This document shows positions 42,361 to 50,586 of a stretch of 56,148 nt of DNA, piece after piece. The DNA is from Rhodospirillum sp. UBA1311 (GTDB lineage Bacteria > Pseudomonadota > Alphaproteobacteria > Rhodospirillales > Rhodospirillaceae): assembly GCA_002307145.1 (NCBI GenBank), contig DBTR01000051.1:1-56148 (forward strand). Direction: 5' to 3'. A program made the translations under genes and the position numbers. The notes beneath the pieces were generated by a model. The model was not told the origin of the DNA and did not search any database. It saw only the letters and a list, made by a program, of their open reading frames with translations. Within the stretch, counting starts at the first letter, position 1. Every line of letters begins with the position of its first letter.

Positions 42361-43376
42361 CAGACGAAGGCCTCCCCGTCCCACATCAGGATGTTGTCGA
42401 TCAGGGCGCAGGCACCGAGGTCCTCGACCACGTAGGCCTCGTTGACCGATTGGAAGTCGTCGACCCGGTCGCGCTTGGGGTTGTCCTGGATGAACCGACG
42501 ACGGGTGCCGTTCTGGTAGTAGATCGACAGGTTCGAGGCCTTGGTGACGAGGATCGAGCGCGCCGGGAAGAACGGAACGAGCTTCGATTTCTTGCCGCCG
42601 AGGGTCTTGTTGGCGATGAGGGTATTCATTGCCGCCTTTTCGGTCGGGGCGTCGGTGGCCGCGTCGTTGAGGAGCGCGAGGTATTTGTCCGAGACGAGTT
42701 CGCGCCCGGTGATCGCCACGAGAGCGGTGTCGTCCTGATACCAGGGCTCCACCAACGCGGCGACCGCGTCGAACACCAGGGCGTCGAGGGTGCGCGCGTC
42801 GAAGCCCACGCCGGTGCCGACCTTGATGCCGGAGAGGACACGCTCCGGCGCGCTGGTACGGATGGCCTTGAGCCAGCCGACGTTGACGTCCTGCAACAGG
42901 GGGTTGGCGGCGATGTCGGTGGTCGGAGCCGCCGAGGTGCCGTTCCAGCCGATCATCAGGCGGTCGCGGGCAATCTGGTCCACCACCACGTCACGGACCA
43001 TCGCCTGGAAGTTCGGGAACTTCGCCCAGGCGTCCAGTTCCTTGTAGGTGACGTAGGTGTCGAAGTTGGTCTGGAAGCACTCGTAGGCCCGGCCCTTGAT
43101 GTCGTGCAGCGAGCGCGGCGCGCGGTCGGCGTTGGTGGTGTCGGTGCGGCTCGCCGCAGGCTTCGCGGTGCCGAGGCCGAGAATTTCGGCCTTCTGCTGG
43201 TCGACGCCGATGATGTTGATCTCGCCCAGGAACGCGGCCTTTTCCTGAATGCGCTTTTCGAGCGACTGCTCGACGGACGGCTCGACGGCGAACGAGGTGG
43301 CCACGGACGGCACGCCGTTGAGCGTGGCAATCTGCGCGGTGTAGGCGTTGAAGGCGGCGCGGGTGGTGTTCTTCAT
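42360..43376 (-). CDS. N: Major capsid protein GpN
   Basis: 338 residues from the ATG at 43376 (MKNTTRAAFNAY), 2 nt after the O stop; an ATG at 43385 is less likely. The P2 GpN strings FAVEPSVEQSL and FLGEINIIGVDQQKAEILGLG are clear. HK97 fold. It is expected to be trimmed by the GpO protease. Confidence 0.93.
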   Translation of the reverse strand: MKNTTRAAFNAYTAQIATLNGVPSVATSFAVEPSVEQSLEKRIQEKAAFLGEINIIGVDQQKAEILGLGTAKPAASRTDTTNADRAPRSLHDIKGRAYECFQTNFDTYVTYKELDAWAKFPNFQAMVRDVVVDQIARDRLMIGWNGTSAAPTTDIAANPLLQDVNVGWLKAIRTSAPERVLSGIKVGTGVGFDARTLDALVFDAVAALVEPWYQDDTALVAITGRELVSDKYLALLNDAATDAPTEKAAMNTLIANKTLGGKKSKLVPFFPARSILVTKASNLSIYYQNGTRRRFIQDNPKRDRVDDFQSVNEAYVVEDLGACALIDNILMWDGEAFV

Positions 43377-43378
43377 GG

Positions 43379-44161
43379 TCAGCAATCCGTGAGGTTGGCG
43401 GCGGAACCGCTCGCGGGGGAGCGGGGCGGCGCGACGGGGGTGTTGGAGAGCTTGGCGACGACGGCTTCGACGTCAGCCGAAAGCTTGGCGACGGCGGCGG
43501 CGACCGTCTCGACCTCGCCCTTGGCGGCGAAGCCGTCGGTGGCGGTGCGGAGCGCGGCGACCTCCTCGGCGACGGCGAGGACGCCCGCCTGGGTCTGCGC
43601 GTTCCGGGTTTCGGTGGTTTTGGTGGTCGAGGAGAGGAGTTCCATAACGCGGGCGACGAAGCCGGGCTTCTCGGGCTCCTCCTCGGCAAGGGCATCGCTT
43701 TCGACCGCCTGCGAATAGAGGTGATCCTTGGCCTCGGTCGGCGCGTTCGGCGATTGCACCGCGAACGTGAGCATTTCGGTGCCGAGACTGGCCGGGCTGT
43801 CGGTGACGGACAGGCCCACCATGTAGGCCTCGCCGGTTCCGGGGAATTTCGGGTGCATCTCGATGGAGAAGAACACCTTCTGCCGGGCCGCCGAGAGGTT
43901 CATCAAGTCCGGGGTGGCGTCGATCTGCGCGAGCAGCACGCGCGCGCCCTCGGCGTCGGTTTCGGCTTTGAGGGAGAGGACGTCGCCATAGGCGCGGAAG
44001 GCTCCATCCGGGAGCATGGAACGAAGGTGTTCGAGCCAAACCCGCGCCGGATACTTCGCCGGGTTGTAGCTCGCCGCCATCTGGTCGATTTGTGCGGGAG
44101 TGATTTCGCGCCCATCGATGGTGGGGCCGGAGCGCGCGACGCGATGATATTTCAGTTTCAT
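43379..44161 (-). CDS. O: Capsid scaffold and protease GpO
   Basis: 260 residues. The N-terminal half is the serine protease that matures the head (DGREITPAQIDQMAASYNPAKYPARVWLEHLRS in part). The C-terminal half is a helical scaffold with long Ala/Val stretches. First gene of the leftward head operon, 77 nt from the 28-bp dyad it shares with P. Confidence 0.9.
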   Translation of the reverse strand: MKLKYHRVARSGPTIDGREITPAQIDQMAASYNPAKYPARVWLEHLRSMLPDGAFRAYGDVLSLKAETDAEGARVLLAQIDATPDLMNLSAARQKVFFSIEMHPKFPGTGEAYMVGLSVTDSPASLGTEMLTFAVQSPNAPTEAKDHLYSQAVESDALAEEEPEKPGFVARVMELLSSTTKTTETRNAQTQAGVLAVAEEVAALRTATDGFAAKGEVETVAAAVAKLSADVEAVVAKLSNTPVAPPRSPASGSAANLTDC

Positions 44162-44238
44162 GGTGTGCCCAGGCAGTGAGAGGGGAGGCGTGTTCTCCCC
44201 AAGCCTGCGGCCTCGCCGCCGACCGGCGCAAACCTCCT

Positions 44239-44266
44239 CGGGTTGATAGGGCCTCCCGTCAACCCG
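44239..44266. promoter_or_regulatory. Late-promoter dyad between O and P
   Basis: CGGGTTGAT-N10-GTCAACCCG, arms 9 bp with one mismatch. It serves two divergent late operons. A CTTGG box lies at 36-40 nt from the edge on both sides (44302-44306 toward P; 44199-44203 on the minus strand toward O). The P ATG begins 43 nt after the edge, as at V. Confidence 0.78.
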
Positions 44267-44309
44267 GTAGTGCGTGCGCGGCAGGGCGGGGGCCGTTCAC
44301 GCTTGGGCC

Positions 44310-46082
44310 ATGGACACGCCCGACGACACCAGCCAGCGCCTGCAAGCCCGCCATCTGTTTTGGCAGGGGCAAACCGTGGCCGAAATCGCCCGGACCCTCG
44401 GCGTGAAATACGGCACCGTGGACGCCTGGAAGCGCCGCGACTTCTGGGATGACGCCTCGACCGTGGTGCGGATCGAGGGGCACGTCGAGGCGCGGCTGAT
44501 GCGCTTGATCGGGCAGGAAGAGAAATCCGACCGCGACCTCGCCGAACTCGATCAGCTTTCCCGCATCCTCGAACGCACCGCCCGAATTCAGCGATACGGC
44601 GCGACCGGCAAGGAAGCCGACCTCAATCCGAACATCGAGCGCCGCGCCGAAGGGCGGAAGGCGAAGAAGGGGGAGACGAAAAACTTCCTTACCGAGGAGC
44701 AGATCGAGATGCTCCGCGAGGATTTCCACGCCAAGAACTTCGGCTATCAGGTGGTTTGGTGGGAGGCGAAGAAGAAATACCGGGTTCGGAATATCCAGAA
44801 ATCCCGCCAGATCGGCGCGACGTGGTATTTCGCCCGCGAGGCCTTCCTCGACGCGATCGAGACCGGCGACAACCAGATTTTCTTGAGCGCATCGAAGGCC
44901 CAGGCGCACGTCTTCAAACAGTACATCGTCCAGTGGGTGAAGGAGGTTTGCGAGGTCGACCTCAAGGGCGACCCGATCATCCTTTGGAACGGCGCGACCC
45001 TCTATTTCCTCGGCACCAATTCGAAGACGGCGCAGAGCTACCACGGCCACGTCTACCTCGACGAATACGCCTGGATTTCGAAGTTCCTCGAATTCCGCAA
45101 GATCGCCTCGGCCATGGCGACCCACAAGAAATGGCGGATTACCTACTTCTCGACGCCCTCGACCCTCGGGCACGAAGCCTATGCGTTCTGGTCCGGCGAC
45201 GCCCACAACAAGGGGCGGGCGAAGGCGGATCGGCTGGCGTTCAACGTCAGCCACGAGGCCCTGAAAAACGGCGCGGTCGGGCCCGACGGCACGTGGCGGC
45301 ACATGGTGACGATCCACGACGCGGCGGCGGGCGGCTGCGACCTGTTCGATATCGAGGCGTTGCTGAAAGAGTACAACGCCGACGACTTCTCCAACCTGTT
45401 CCTCTGCCAGTGGGTCGACGATGCCGCGAGCTTCTTCACCTTCGATGAAATGCGCGGCTGCATGGTCGATAGCTGGGAGGTGTGGGAGGATTTCCAGCCC
45501 CACGCCGCCCGGCCGCTCGGCGATCGGCGGGTGTGGATCGGCTACGATCCCTCGCAGACCGCCGACAATGCCTCGATCGTCGTCATCGCGCCGCCGCTGG
45601 TGGACGGCGGCAAGTTCCGCATCGTGGAAAAGCTCAACGTCCAGGGCGTGGATTTTCAGGAACAGGCCAACGCGATCAAGGCGCTTTGCGACCGCTACAA
45701 CGTCGAGCGGATCGCTATCGACGCCAGCACCATCGGCGCGGGCGTGTTCGAGATGGTCAAGGTGTTCTTCCCCACCGTCACCGGCATCACCTACTCGCTT
45801 GAGGTCAAGACGCGGATGGTGCTGAAGGCGAAGCAACTGATTTCCAAGCGCCGCATCGAGTTCGATGGCGGGTGGTCGGAGGTCGCGCTCGCCTTCATGA
45901 GCATCCGCAAAACCGCCACCGGCTCCGGCAAGGCCGTCACCTTCCAAGCCAGCCGATCGAAGGAAACCGGCCACGCCGACGTGGCGTGGGCGATCATGAA
46001 CGCCCTCGACGCCGTGGGCTTCGCCGATTTCGACGCCGCGCCGGGTACCGGCTCCGGCAAATCCATTTTGGAGTTCTTCTGA
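44310..46082 (+). CDS. P: Terminase large subunit GpP
   Basis: 590 residues from the ATG at 44310. An HTH-like N-terminus (GQTVAEIARTLGVKYGTVDAWKRR) precedes the ATPase with a Walker-A-like SRQIGATWYFAREA and the Walker B VYLDEYAW, then the RNase-H-like nuclease (IGYDPSQTADNAS). No ribosome site is visible, so the mRNA may be leaderless. Its stop overlaps Q as TGATG. Confidence 0.93.
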   Translation: MDTPDDTSQRLQARHLFWQGQTVAEIARTLGVKYGTVDAWKRRDFWDDASTVVRIEGHVEARLMRLIGQEEKSDRDLAELDQLSRILERTARIQRYGATGKEADLNPNIERRAEGRKAKKGETKNFLTEEQIEMLREDFHAKNFGYQVVWWEAKKKYRVRNIQKSRQIGATWYFAREAFLDAIETGDNQIFLSASKAQAHVFKQYIVQWVKEVCEVDLKGDPIILWNGATLYFLGTNSKTAQSYHGHVYLDEYAWISKFLEFRKIASAMATHKKWRITYFSTPSTLGHEAYAFWSGDAHNKGRAKADRLAFNVSHEALKNGAVGPDGTWRHMVTIHDAAAGGCDLFDIEALLKEYNADDFSNLFLCQWVDDAASFFTFDEMRGCMVDSWEVWEDFQPHAARPLGDRRVWIGYDPSQTADNASIVVIAPPLVDGGKFRIVEKLNVQGVDFQEQANAIKALCDRYNVERIAIDASTIGAGVFEMVKVFFPTVTGITYSLEVKTRMVLKAKQLISKRRIEFDGGWSEVALAFMSIRKTATGSGKAVTFQASRSKETGHADVAWAIMNALDAVGFADFDAAPGTGSGKSILEFF

Positions 46083-47110
46083 TGTCCAAGCGCACCAGCG
46101 CCCGCCGCGCCGCTCCGGCTCCGGCCGCCGCCACCTCCGCCACCCCCGGCCCGATCGCATTCAGCTTCGGCGACCCGGTGCCGGTTCTCGACCAGCGGGA
46201 GGTTCTCGGCTACTTCCATTCGGCGTGGAATGGCCGGTGGTATGAGCCGCCGGTCAACTTCGACGCTCTCGCGAAGGCGCTCGCCGCCAACCCGCACCAC
46301 CAGAGCGCCATTGGTTACAAAGCCTCGTTGCTCGCTTCCCACTTCAAGCCGCACAAGCTCCTCGGGCGGGTGGACTTCAAGCGCCTGGCGCTCGACTTCC
46401 TCGTGTTCGGCAACAGCTACGTCGAGCGGCGGAATTCGGTGATGGGGAACGCGCTCGCGCTCAAGCCCGCCCTCGCCCGGTGGACCCGGATGAAGAAAGA
46501 CGGCGACGCGATGATGTTGATCGACGGGCAGGAACACGAGTTCGCGCCGGGGGCGGTGTTGCAGATCCAGGAGCCCGATATCAGCCAGGAAATCTATGGG
46601 CTCCCCGGCTACCTGGGGGCGATGCAGTCGGCGCTTTTGAACGAAGCCGCCACCCTGTTCCGGCGGAAATACTACGTCAACGGCTCCCACGCCGGGTTCA
46701 TTCTCTACATGACCGACCCGGCGCAGAGCCCCGCCGACGTGGACGCCCTGCGCGACGCCCTCAAACAGTCGAAGGGGCCGGGCAACTTTCGCAACCTGTT
46801 CATGTATGCGCCGAACGGGAAAAAGGACGGGCTCCAGATCATCCCGATCAGCGAAGTGATGGCGAAGGACGAGTTCTTCAACATGAAGAACGTCACCCGC
46901 GACGACGTTCTCGCCGCCCACCGCGTGCCGCCGCAGTTGCTCGGGATCATCCCCGCCAACTCCGGCGGCTTCGGTGACGTGGGCAAGGCCGCCGCCGTCT
47001 TCTTCGTCAACGAAATCCAGCCGCTGATGACCGCCTTCGAGGCCATCAACGACTGGATCGGCGAGGAGGTGGTGGGGTTCGAGGACTACACGCCGGTGCC
47101 CGCCGCGTGA
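46082..47110 (+). CDS. Q: Portal protein GpQ
   Basis: 342 residues, forms the dodecameric portal at the head vertex. The Ala/Pro-rich start is followed by PNGKKDGLQIIPISEVMAKD and HRVPPQLLGIIPANSGGFGD, both characteristic of the PBSX/P2 portal family. It is co-transcribed with P and convergent with the small gene at 47144. Confidence 0.94.
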   Translation: MSKRTSARRAAPAPAAATSATPGPIAFSFGDPVPVLDQREVLGYFHSAWNGRWYEPPVNFDALAKALAANPHHQSAIGYKASLLASHFKPHKLLGRVDFKRLALDFLVFGNSYVERRNSVMGNALALKPALARWTRMKKDGDAMMLIDGQEHEFAPGAVLQIQEPDISQEIYGLPGYLGAMQSALLNEAATLFRRKYYVNGSHAGFILYMTDPAQSPADVDALRDALKQSKGPGNFRNLFMYAPNGKKDGLQIIPISEVMAKDEFFNMKNVTRDDVLAAHRVPPQLLGIIPANSGGFGDVGKAAAVFFVNEIQPLMTAFEAINDWIGEEVVGFEDYTPVPAA

Positions 47111-47143
47111 CCTCGTGCCCGCCCCGGTCAGCAGGGGCGGAAC

Positions 47144-47347
47144 CTATTCGGCCTTAACGGGTGTGCAGAAATGGCAACGCGCATCGGGATCGGTACATTT
47201 CTCTCCGACGCTCATGATAGGGCCATCTTCAACATAACCCGACTTGATGTGTTCGGCGCATACGGGAACGGTAGGATAGATGTCGTCGGTCCGGTCGGCG
47301 CTAGGGTTGCCAAAGAGCTGGCAGTCTTTCAGCGTTTTCGCACTCAT
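47144..47347 (-). CDS. Small Cys-containing hypothetical protein
   Basis: 67 residues from the ATG at 47347 (alternative at 47377). Four Cys residues near the two ends (VCAEH, EKCTD, ARCHFC) could bind a metal. It follows the DNA methyltransferase by 30 bp on the same strand. No family recognised. Confidence 0.6.
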   Translation of the reverse strand: MSAKTLKDCQLFGNPSADRTDDIYPTVPVCAEHIKSGYVEDGPIMSVGEKCTDPDARCHFCTPVKAE

Positions 47348-47377
47348 TGGAATGGTCTCTCCAGTCAGGGGCTGCAT

Positions 47378-48109
47378 CTAAGATTCATATAAGCGAGTGG
47401 GATCAAACGCAAGGCGGCCCCGCGCGGAGGCAACGTGGGTCGCCGATGCATCCGACAATATCGCCCGCCGCCCGGTGGCAATCGCCGCCGCGCCCAAGCT
47501 CCCCCCACCGCAGAACACATCCGCCACCGTGCCACCTTCGGGCGTCGTCGCCCGGATCAGCGCCGTCAGCACGTCGCCCGGTTTCTCGGTCGGGTGGTTC
47601 TTGTATTTCGGGGTGACGCGCTTGGCAGCGATGACGTTGCCGACCCCGAAGGTTAGCCGCGCGGCGGCTCCTTTGACGAAGTGTAGGATGATTTCGTGTT
47701 GTGCGCGGAAACCGCCGAACCCCTGGCCGGGGCTCTGCTTGTCCCAGACCACCATGTTGCGCCAGCGGAGGCCCGAGCTTTCAAGCGCCGGGGCGAGCAT
47801 CGGCACCATGCGCCAATCGCAGAAGACTAGCAGGCTTCCGCGATCGGCAAGGACGCGGTGCGCCTCGATCGCAACGTTGCGCAGGAGCCAGACGAGGCCG
47901 GGCGTGGTCATGTTGTCGCCCTGAAACCAGTCGAAGCCGGTGACGCCCATCCCCTTCGCGGCGGTGCGCCCGCCCTCGGTGAAGCCGCCCGCGCAGTAGG
48001 GTGGGTCGATGATGAGCGCGTCGATGGTTTCGGGGGAGAGGTCGGCGAGGGCGGCAAGCGCGTCGGCCTGCGCGAGTTTCACAGGACCGAGGGTTTCCCA
48101 GGTCGGCAT
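47378..48109 (-). CDS. N6-adenine or N4-cytosine DNA methyltransferase
   Basis: 243 residues from the ATG at 48109. The catalytic DPPYCAG comes first (about residues 39-45) and the AdoMet-binding DVFCGGGS near 200, the beta-class order. HPTEKP before motif I is typical of phage adenine methylases. The first 31 nt overlap the com-like gene in another frame, so translation may be coupled. It probably modifies phage DNA late in infection, in contrast to the early C5 enzyme. Confidence 0.85.
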   Translation of the reverse strand: MPTWETLGPVKLAQADALAALADLSPETIDALIIDPPYCAGGFTEGGRTAAKGMGVTGFDWFQGDNMTTPGLVWLLRNVAIEAHRVLADRGSLLVFCDWRMVPMLAPALESSGLRWRNMVVWDKQSPGQGFGGFRAQHEIILHFVKGAAARLTFGVGNVIAAKRVTPKYKNHPTEKPGDVLTALIRATTPEGGTVADVFCGGGSLGAAAIATGRRAILSDASATHVASARGRLAFDPTRLYES

Positions 48110-48270
48110 GGTTCGTCCTTTCGGGGTGGACGCTCCAGGCGTTCGGGCGTGGGGCTCGCGGCCCTGATGACGGTGAACGCCCCGCAACGGGGGCACTTGA
48201 TCTCCAGCGACGCGACGCCGCTCGCGCGAGCGAGCAGGCGGTCGCACCGACCGCAGCGTATGGACTCCAT
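48079..48270 (-). CDS. com: Com-like zinc-finger translational regulator
   Basis: 63 residues from the ATG at 48270. The opening MESIRCGRCDRLLARASG and then IKCPRCGAF closely follow Mu Com (two CxxC pairs), which opens a hairpin in the mom mRNA so that the DNA-modification gene is translated. Here too it directly precedes and overlaps a modification gene. A late-type dyad lies 162 bp upstream, leaving a long leader in the mRNA. Confidence 0.82.
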   Translation of the reverse strand: MESIRCGRCDRLLARASGVASLEIKCPRCGAFTVIRAASPTPERLERPPRKDEPCRPGKPSVL

Positions 48271-48432
48271 GGACTTGAACCTGTAGAGCTTTCCCCGCCG
48301 TGTGCACGGTGCGGGGTGGGGTTCCCATGGCAGGCTGTATCCTGTCGGCTCGGGGCGTTGGCGCGCCCCGGCCCCCGCGATTGCGGAAGCCCTCAAAGCC
48401 TGCCGCCACGCGCATTTCCCGCCAAGGCCCAC

Positions 48433-48460
48433 CGGGTTGACACGCCACCCCGTCAACCCG
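48433..48460. promoter_or_regulatory. Late-promoter dyad upstream of com
   Basis: CGGGTTGAC-N10-GTCAACCCG, perfect 9-bp arms. On the com side a related box, CTTTG, starts one base earlier than CTTGG does in the other promoters. If used the same way, the transcript would begin near 48392 and have a leader of about 120 nt. Confidence 0.7.
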
Positions 48461-49186
48461 AACCCCATTCATCCCCGCGCCGTTTGCGCGGTTCCGATCG
48501 CATCTCGAAAAACCGCGCCGTGGCGAGTTCGTGGTGGGGGGGGAAGTCGTCTATTCGCGTGCCGAATTTTTCGCTGCAAACATGCGCCCCTAGGCGCGGC
48601 CAGCCTGGGCCGGATGGGGCAAACTGAGGCGCTGCATTTTCTGCAAATCTCGGCGGCTTTTCTGCACCCTCTCAGAGGGTGGATGGGGCGCATCCGTAGA
48701 TGCCTCGCCCACTTTCCAGTTTCGATCTCGGAAAAAGGTAACATCGGTTAGGAGGGAAAAAACTGATACCTAACCCCTTGAAAGAAAGCGTGAAAAAAAT
48801 TGCGCAACTGCGGTTATCGTCAGTAATGCGCCGGAGTTATCCGAGTGAAGTCCTTGTAAAGGCTATCGTTTTTTGTCGAAGGCGGCAACTCCTTCGAAGG
48901 GTAATCATATAACTAACTAATCACCAATAAATTACCTTCAATCATTCCTGATTTCCTCATTATCCTCAATGCCTTCGGAGCGGTTTTCGCGGCCATAACC
49001 CGGATTACCTTTTTCCGGGCACCCCACGAATTTTAGAATTGGCCGATGCGCGCGCCTGAGTACGGCCTTGGCCGCACTTCCGGCGCTAGTCGTTTGGGCT
49101 TCCGGGGAACGCGGAGGCGTGGGATATTGAACCGGGCTCAACACGCGATGGTTATCGTCGCGCTAGGTTGGCGGCGGCGGTAGCGT
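48461..49186. other. Right-end noncoding region of the prophage
   Basis: No gene with coding bias was found. It holds the palindrome ACCCTCT-C-AGAGGGT (48666-48680), a nested imperfect hairpin with GGGCG/CGCCC arms just after it, an AT-rich stretch (about 48740-48960) with CCTTCGAAGG, and two copies of GGTTATCGTC (48812-48821 and 49150-49159). The last codons of the circular-form integrase lie at 49138-49186. cos, a replication origin or att-binding sites would be expected here, but none can be named safely. Confidence 0.4.
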
Positions 49187-49200
49187 TCCTCCGCTACCAT
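49187..49200 (+). repeat. attR core
   Basis: TCCTCCGCTACCAT, exact copy of the left core. The bases just before it continue the integrase frame of the circular phage; the bases just after it begin the host terminator of tRNA-Met. Confidence 0.9.
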
Positions 49201-49203
49201 TTC

Positions 49204-49235
49204 AAAAGACCCTGTCGGTTCCGGCGGGGTCTTTT
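49204..49235 (+). terminator. Original terminator of tRNA-Met
   Basis: AAAAGACCC pairs with GGGTCTTTT around a 14-nt loop, followed by more T. It starts 3 bp after the att core. In the uninfected chromosome it would stand directly behind the tRNA gene. Confidence 0.82.
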
Positions 49236-49403
49236 TTGTTGAGCCCAAGGCGGTTACGCTACCCTCCGGTTCGCCGTGGGGTTCGAGAAGCATCGCGCAG
49301 GGCGACAGGCGATGAGTCTCGAAAACGCGAGCGGACAAGGATGAATGTCGGTTTGCGGCCCGCCGGCGTCCGGCGGAAGTTTCGGCGTGGTGGGAGTTCG
49401 TGC

Positions 49404-49724
49404 ATGGATGACGAGAAAAATCCGAGGGAGGGCAGCGTCGCCAACGTCGTTGCGTTCGCTGCGGGCAAGGGGCGGCGGGTTGGGGCGGTTTCGGGCGGCG
49501 CGGCGATGACGGCGGAGCAGAAACAGCAACTCGTGGCACAGGTCGATGCGATCGTGGCCGCCGCCCATGCCCTCGGCAAGCCGACCAGCCATCAGGCGGT
49601 CTGGGGGAAGTTCCAGGCGCATTTCCGCATCAATACCTACCACGCCCTCGACGCGGATAAGTTCGCGCGCGGGATGGACTATCTCGGCATGCTGCTCGGC
49701 CGCACGCTGCGCGGCGAACGCTAG
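49404..49724 (+). CDS. ORF6C-like protein next to attR
   Basis: 106 residues from the ATG at 49404. The C-terminal half (ALGKPTSHQAVWGKFQAHFRINTYHALDADKFARGMDYL) resembles the ORF6C domain found in phage antirepressors. It is outside the repeats, so it belongs to the chromosome or to an older element. Whether it still interacts with prophage regulators is unknown. Confidence 0.55.
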   Translation: MDDEKNPREGSVANVVAFAAGKGRRVGAVSGGAAMTAEQKQQLVAQVDAIVAAAHALGKPTSHQAVWGKFQAHFRINTYHALDADKFARGMDYLGMLLGRTLRGER

Positions 49725-49963
49725 CGGCACTTCCCTCTGGCGTATCCGTTCCGTCGCCGGGCGTCCGAGGCGGTGGGGAGGCTCTCTGCTTGCGGGCAAC
49801 CGGTTTGAGCAGCGGCGCCGTACACCGCCCTCAAGACCGCGCGCGGCGAGTAGGCGCGGACAATTTGCGACAAAATCGTTGGCGGGCGGCACACTCTTTC
49901 GACAATCGCCCGCTAGTCTCTTTTCCAATGCCCGCGAACCCTGGGCGATCGGGAGAGATAGCG

Positions 49964-50188
49964 ATGACGTCCGAAACGGAACTGCGCGAGATCGCGCGCT
50001 CGACCAACTGCCTGCTGTCGGAGATCGACGGCGAACTGAGGGTTTTGCGCACCGAATTGCGGGGCGAGATCCAGGCCCTGAAGACCGGCGCGCAAGCCGA
50101 CATCCGAACCCTCTGGCTCGGCATGTTCGTCCTCTCGATCGGGTTGGCGATTCTGCTGGCCGCGAACTTCGGTTGGGGGATTCGCTGA
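49964..50188 (+). CDS. Small coiled-coil membrane protein
   Basis: 74 residues from the ATG at 49964, preceded by GGGAGAG. A charged helix (LLSEIDGELRVLRTELRGEIQAL) ends in one membrane span (LWLGMFVLSIGLAILLAANFGWG). The layout recalls DUF1640-like proteins. The 239 bp upstream show no clear gene. Confidence 0.6.
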   Translation: MTSETELREIARSTNCLLSEIDGELRVLRTELRGEIQALKTGAQADIRTLWLGMFVLSIGLAILLAANFGWGIR

Positions 50189-50295
50189 TCGTGAGCGATT
50201 CCATGGTGTGAGCGCCGTCACATCCCCTGGCATGGCGGGCGGATAAACCCCTGCCTTGTGGCGCGGCCGGAAAGGCCTCGCAATTCAGGGGGAAG

Positions 50296-50586
50296 ATGGT
50301 GAATCCGTTCGACTTCAATGCTTTTGCCGGCCTCTGGTGGGTCGGGCTGGCGACCAATTTCGTGGTGCTGCCGGTCTGCTACGCCATCGGCATGTACTTT
50401 CTCGCACCGCGCTTGAACGCGAACCGCCTGTTGTGGGTGGTGCTGGCCCTGGTCCCATACGTCAACTGGCTGTTCGAGATCTACGTGGGCTTCAAGGTGG
50501 TGTTCCTGATTCTCGATAACCTCGCCGAGGTCAAGGCAGTGCTGGCGCGCCGTGCCATGCCGATGGCGGAAGGAGAGGTCCGATGA
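50296..50586 (+). CDS. Small membrane protein, first of a related pair
   Basis: 96 residues with two to three spans (GLWWVGLATNFVVLPVCYAI; LLWVVLALVPYVNWLFEIYV). It shares layout and the string P-x2-N-xx-F-x5-V-F-x-V-V with the next gene, so the two are likely old duplicates. The stop overlaps the next ATG. Function is unknown. Confidence 0.65.
   Translation: MVNPFDFNAFAGLWWVGLATNFVVLPVCYAIGMYFLAPRLNANRLLWVVLALVPYVNWLFEIYVGFKVVFLILDNLAEVKAVLARRAMPMAEGEVR

Larger units (their letters stand above)
9299..49200. mobile_element. P2-like prophage integrated at tRNA-Met
   Basis: The element is bounded by exact 14-bp repeats at 9299-9312 and 49187-49200, giving a 39,888-bp genome. All P2-type head, tail, baseplate, lysis and control genes are present in P2 order. 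Rejoining the ends restores a longer open frame for the integrase, which confirms the borders. The structural genes look intact. Only a gpS duplicate and one small early gene are broken, so the prophage may be inducible. GC-poor cargo stands out against the GC-rich core. Confidence 0.93.

Noticed and set aside
47872..48109. The N-methyltransferase frame extended upstream to 48472
   Set aside because: The extension overlaps the well-supported com gene in another frame and lacks similarity to methyltransferases; the ATG at 48109 has AAAGGAC before it.
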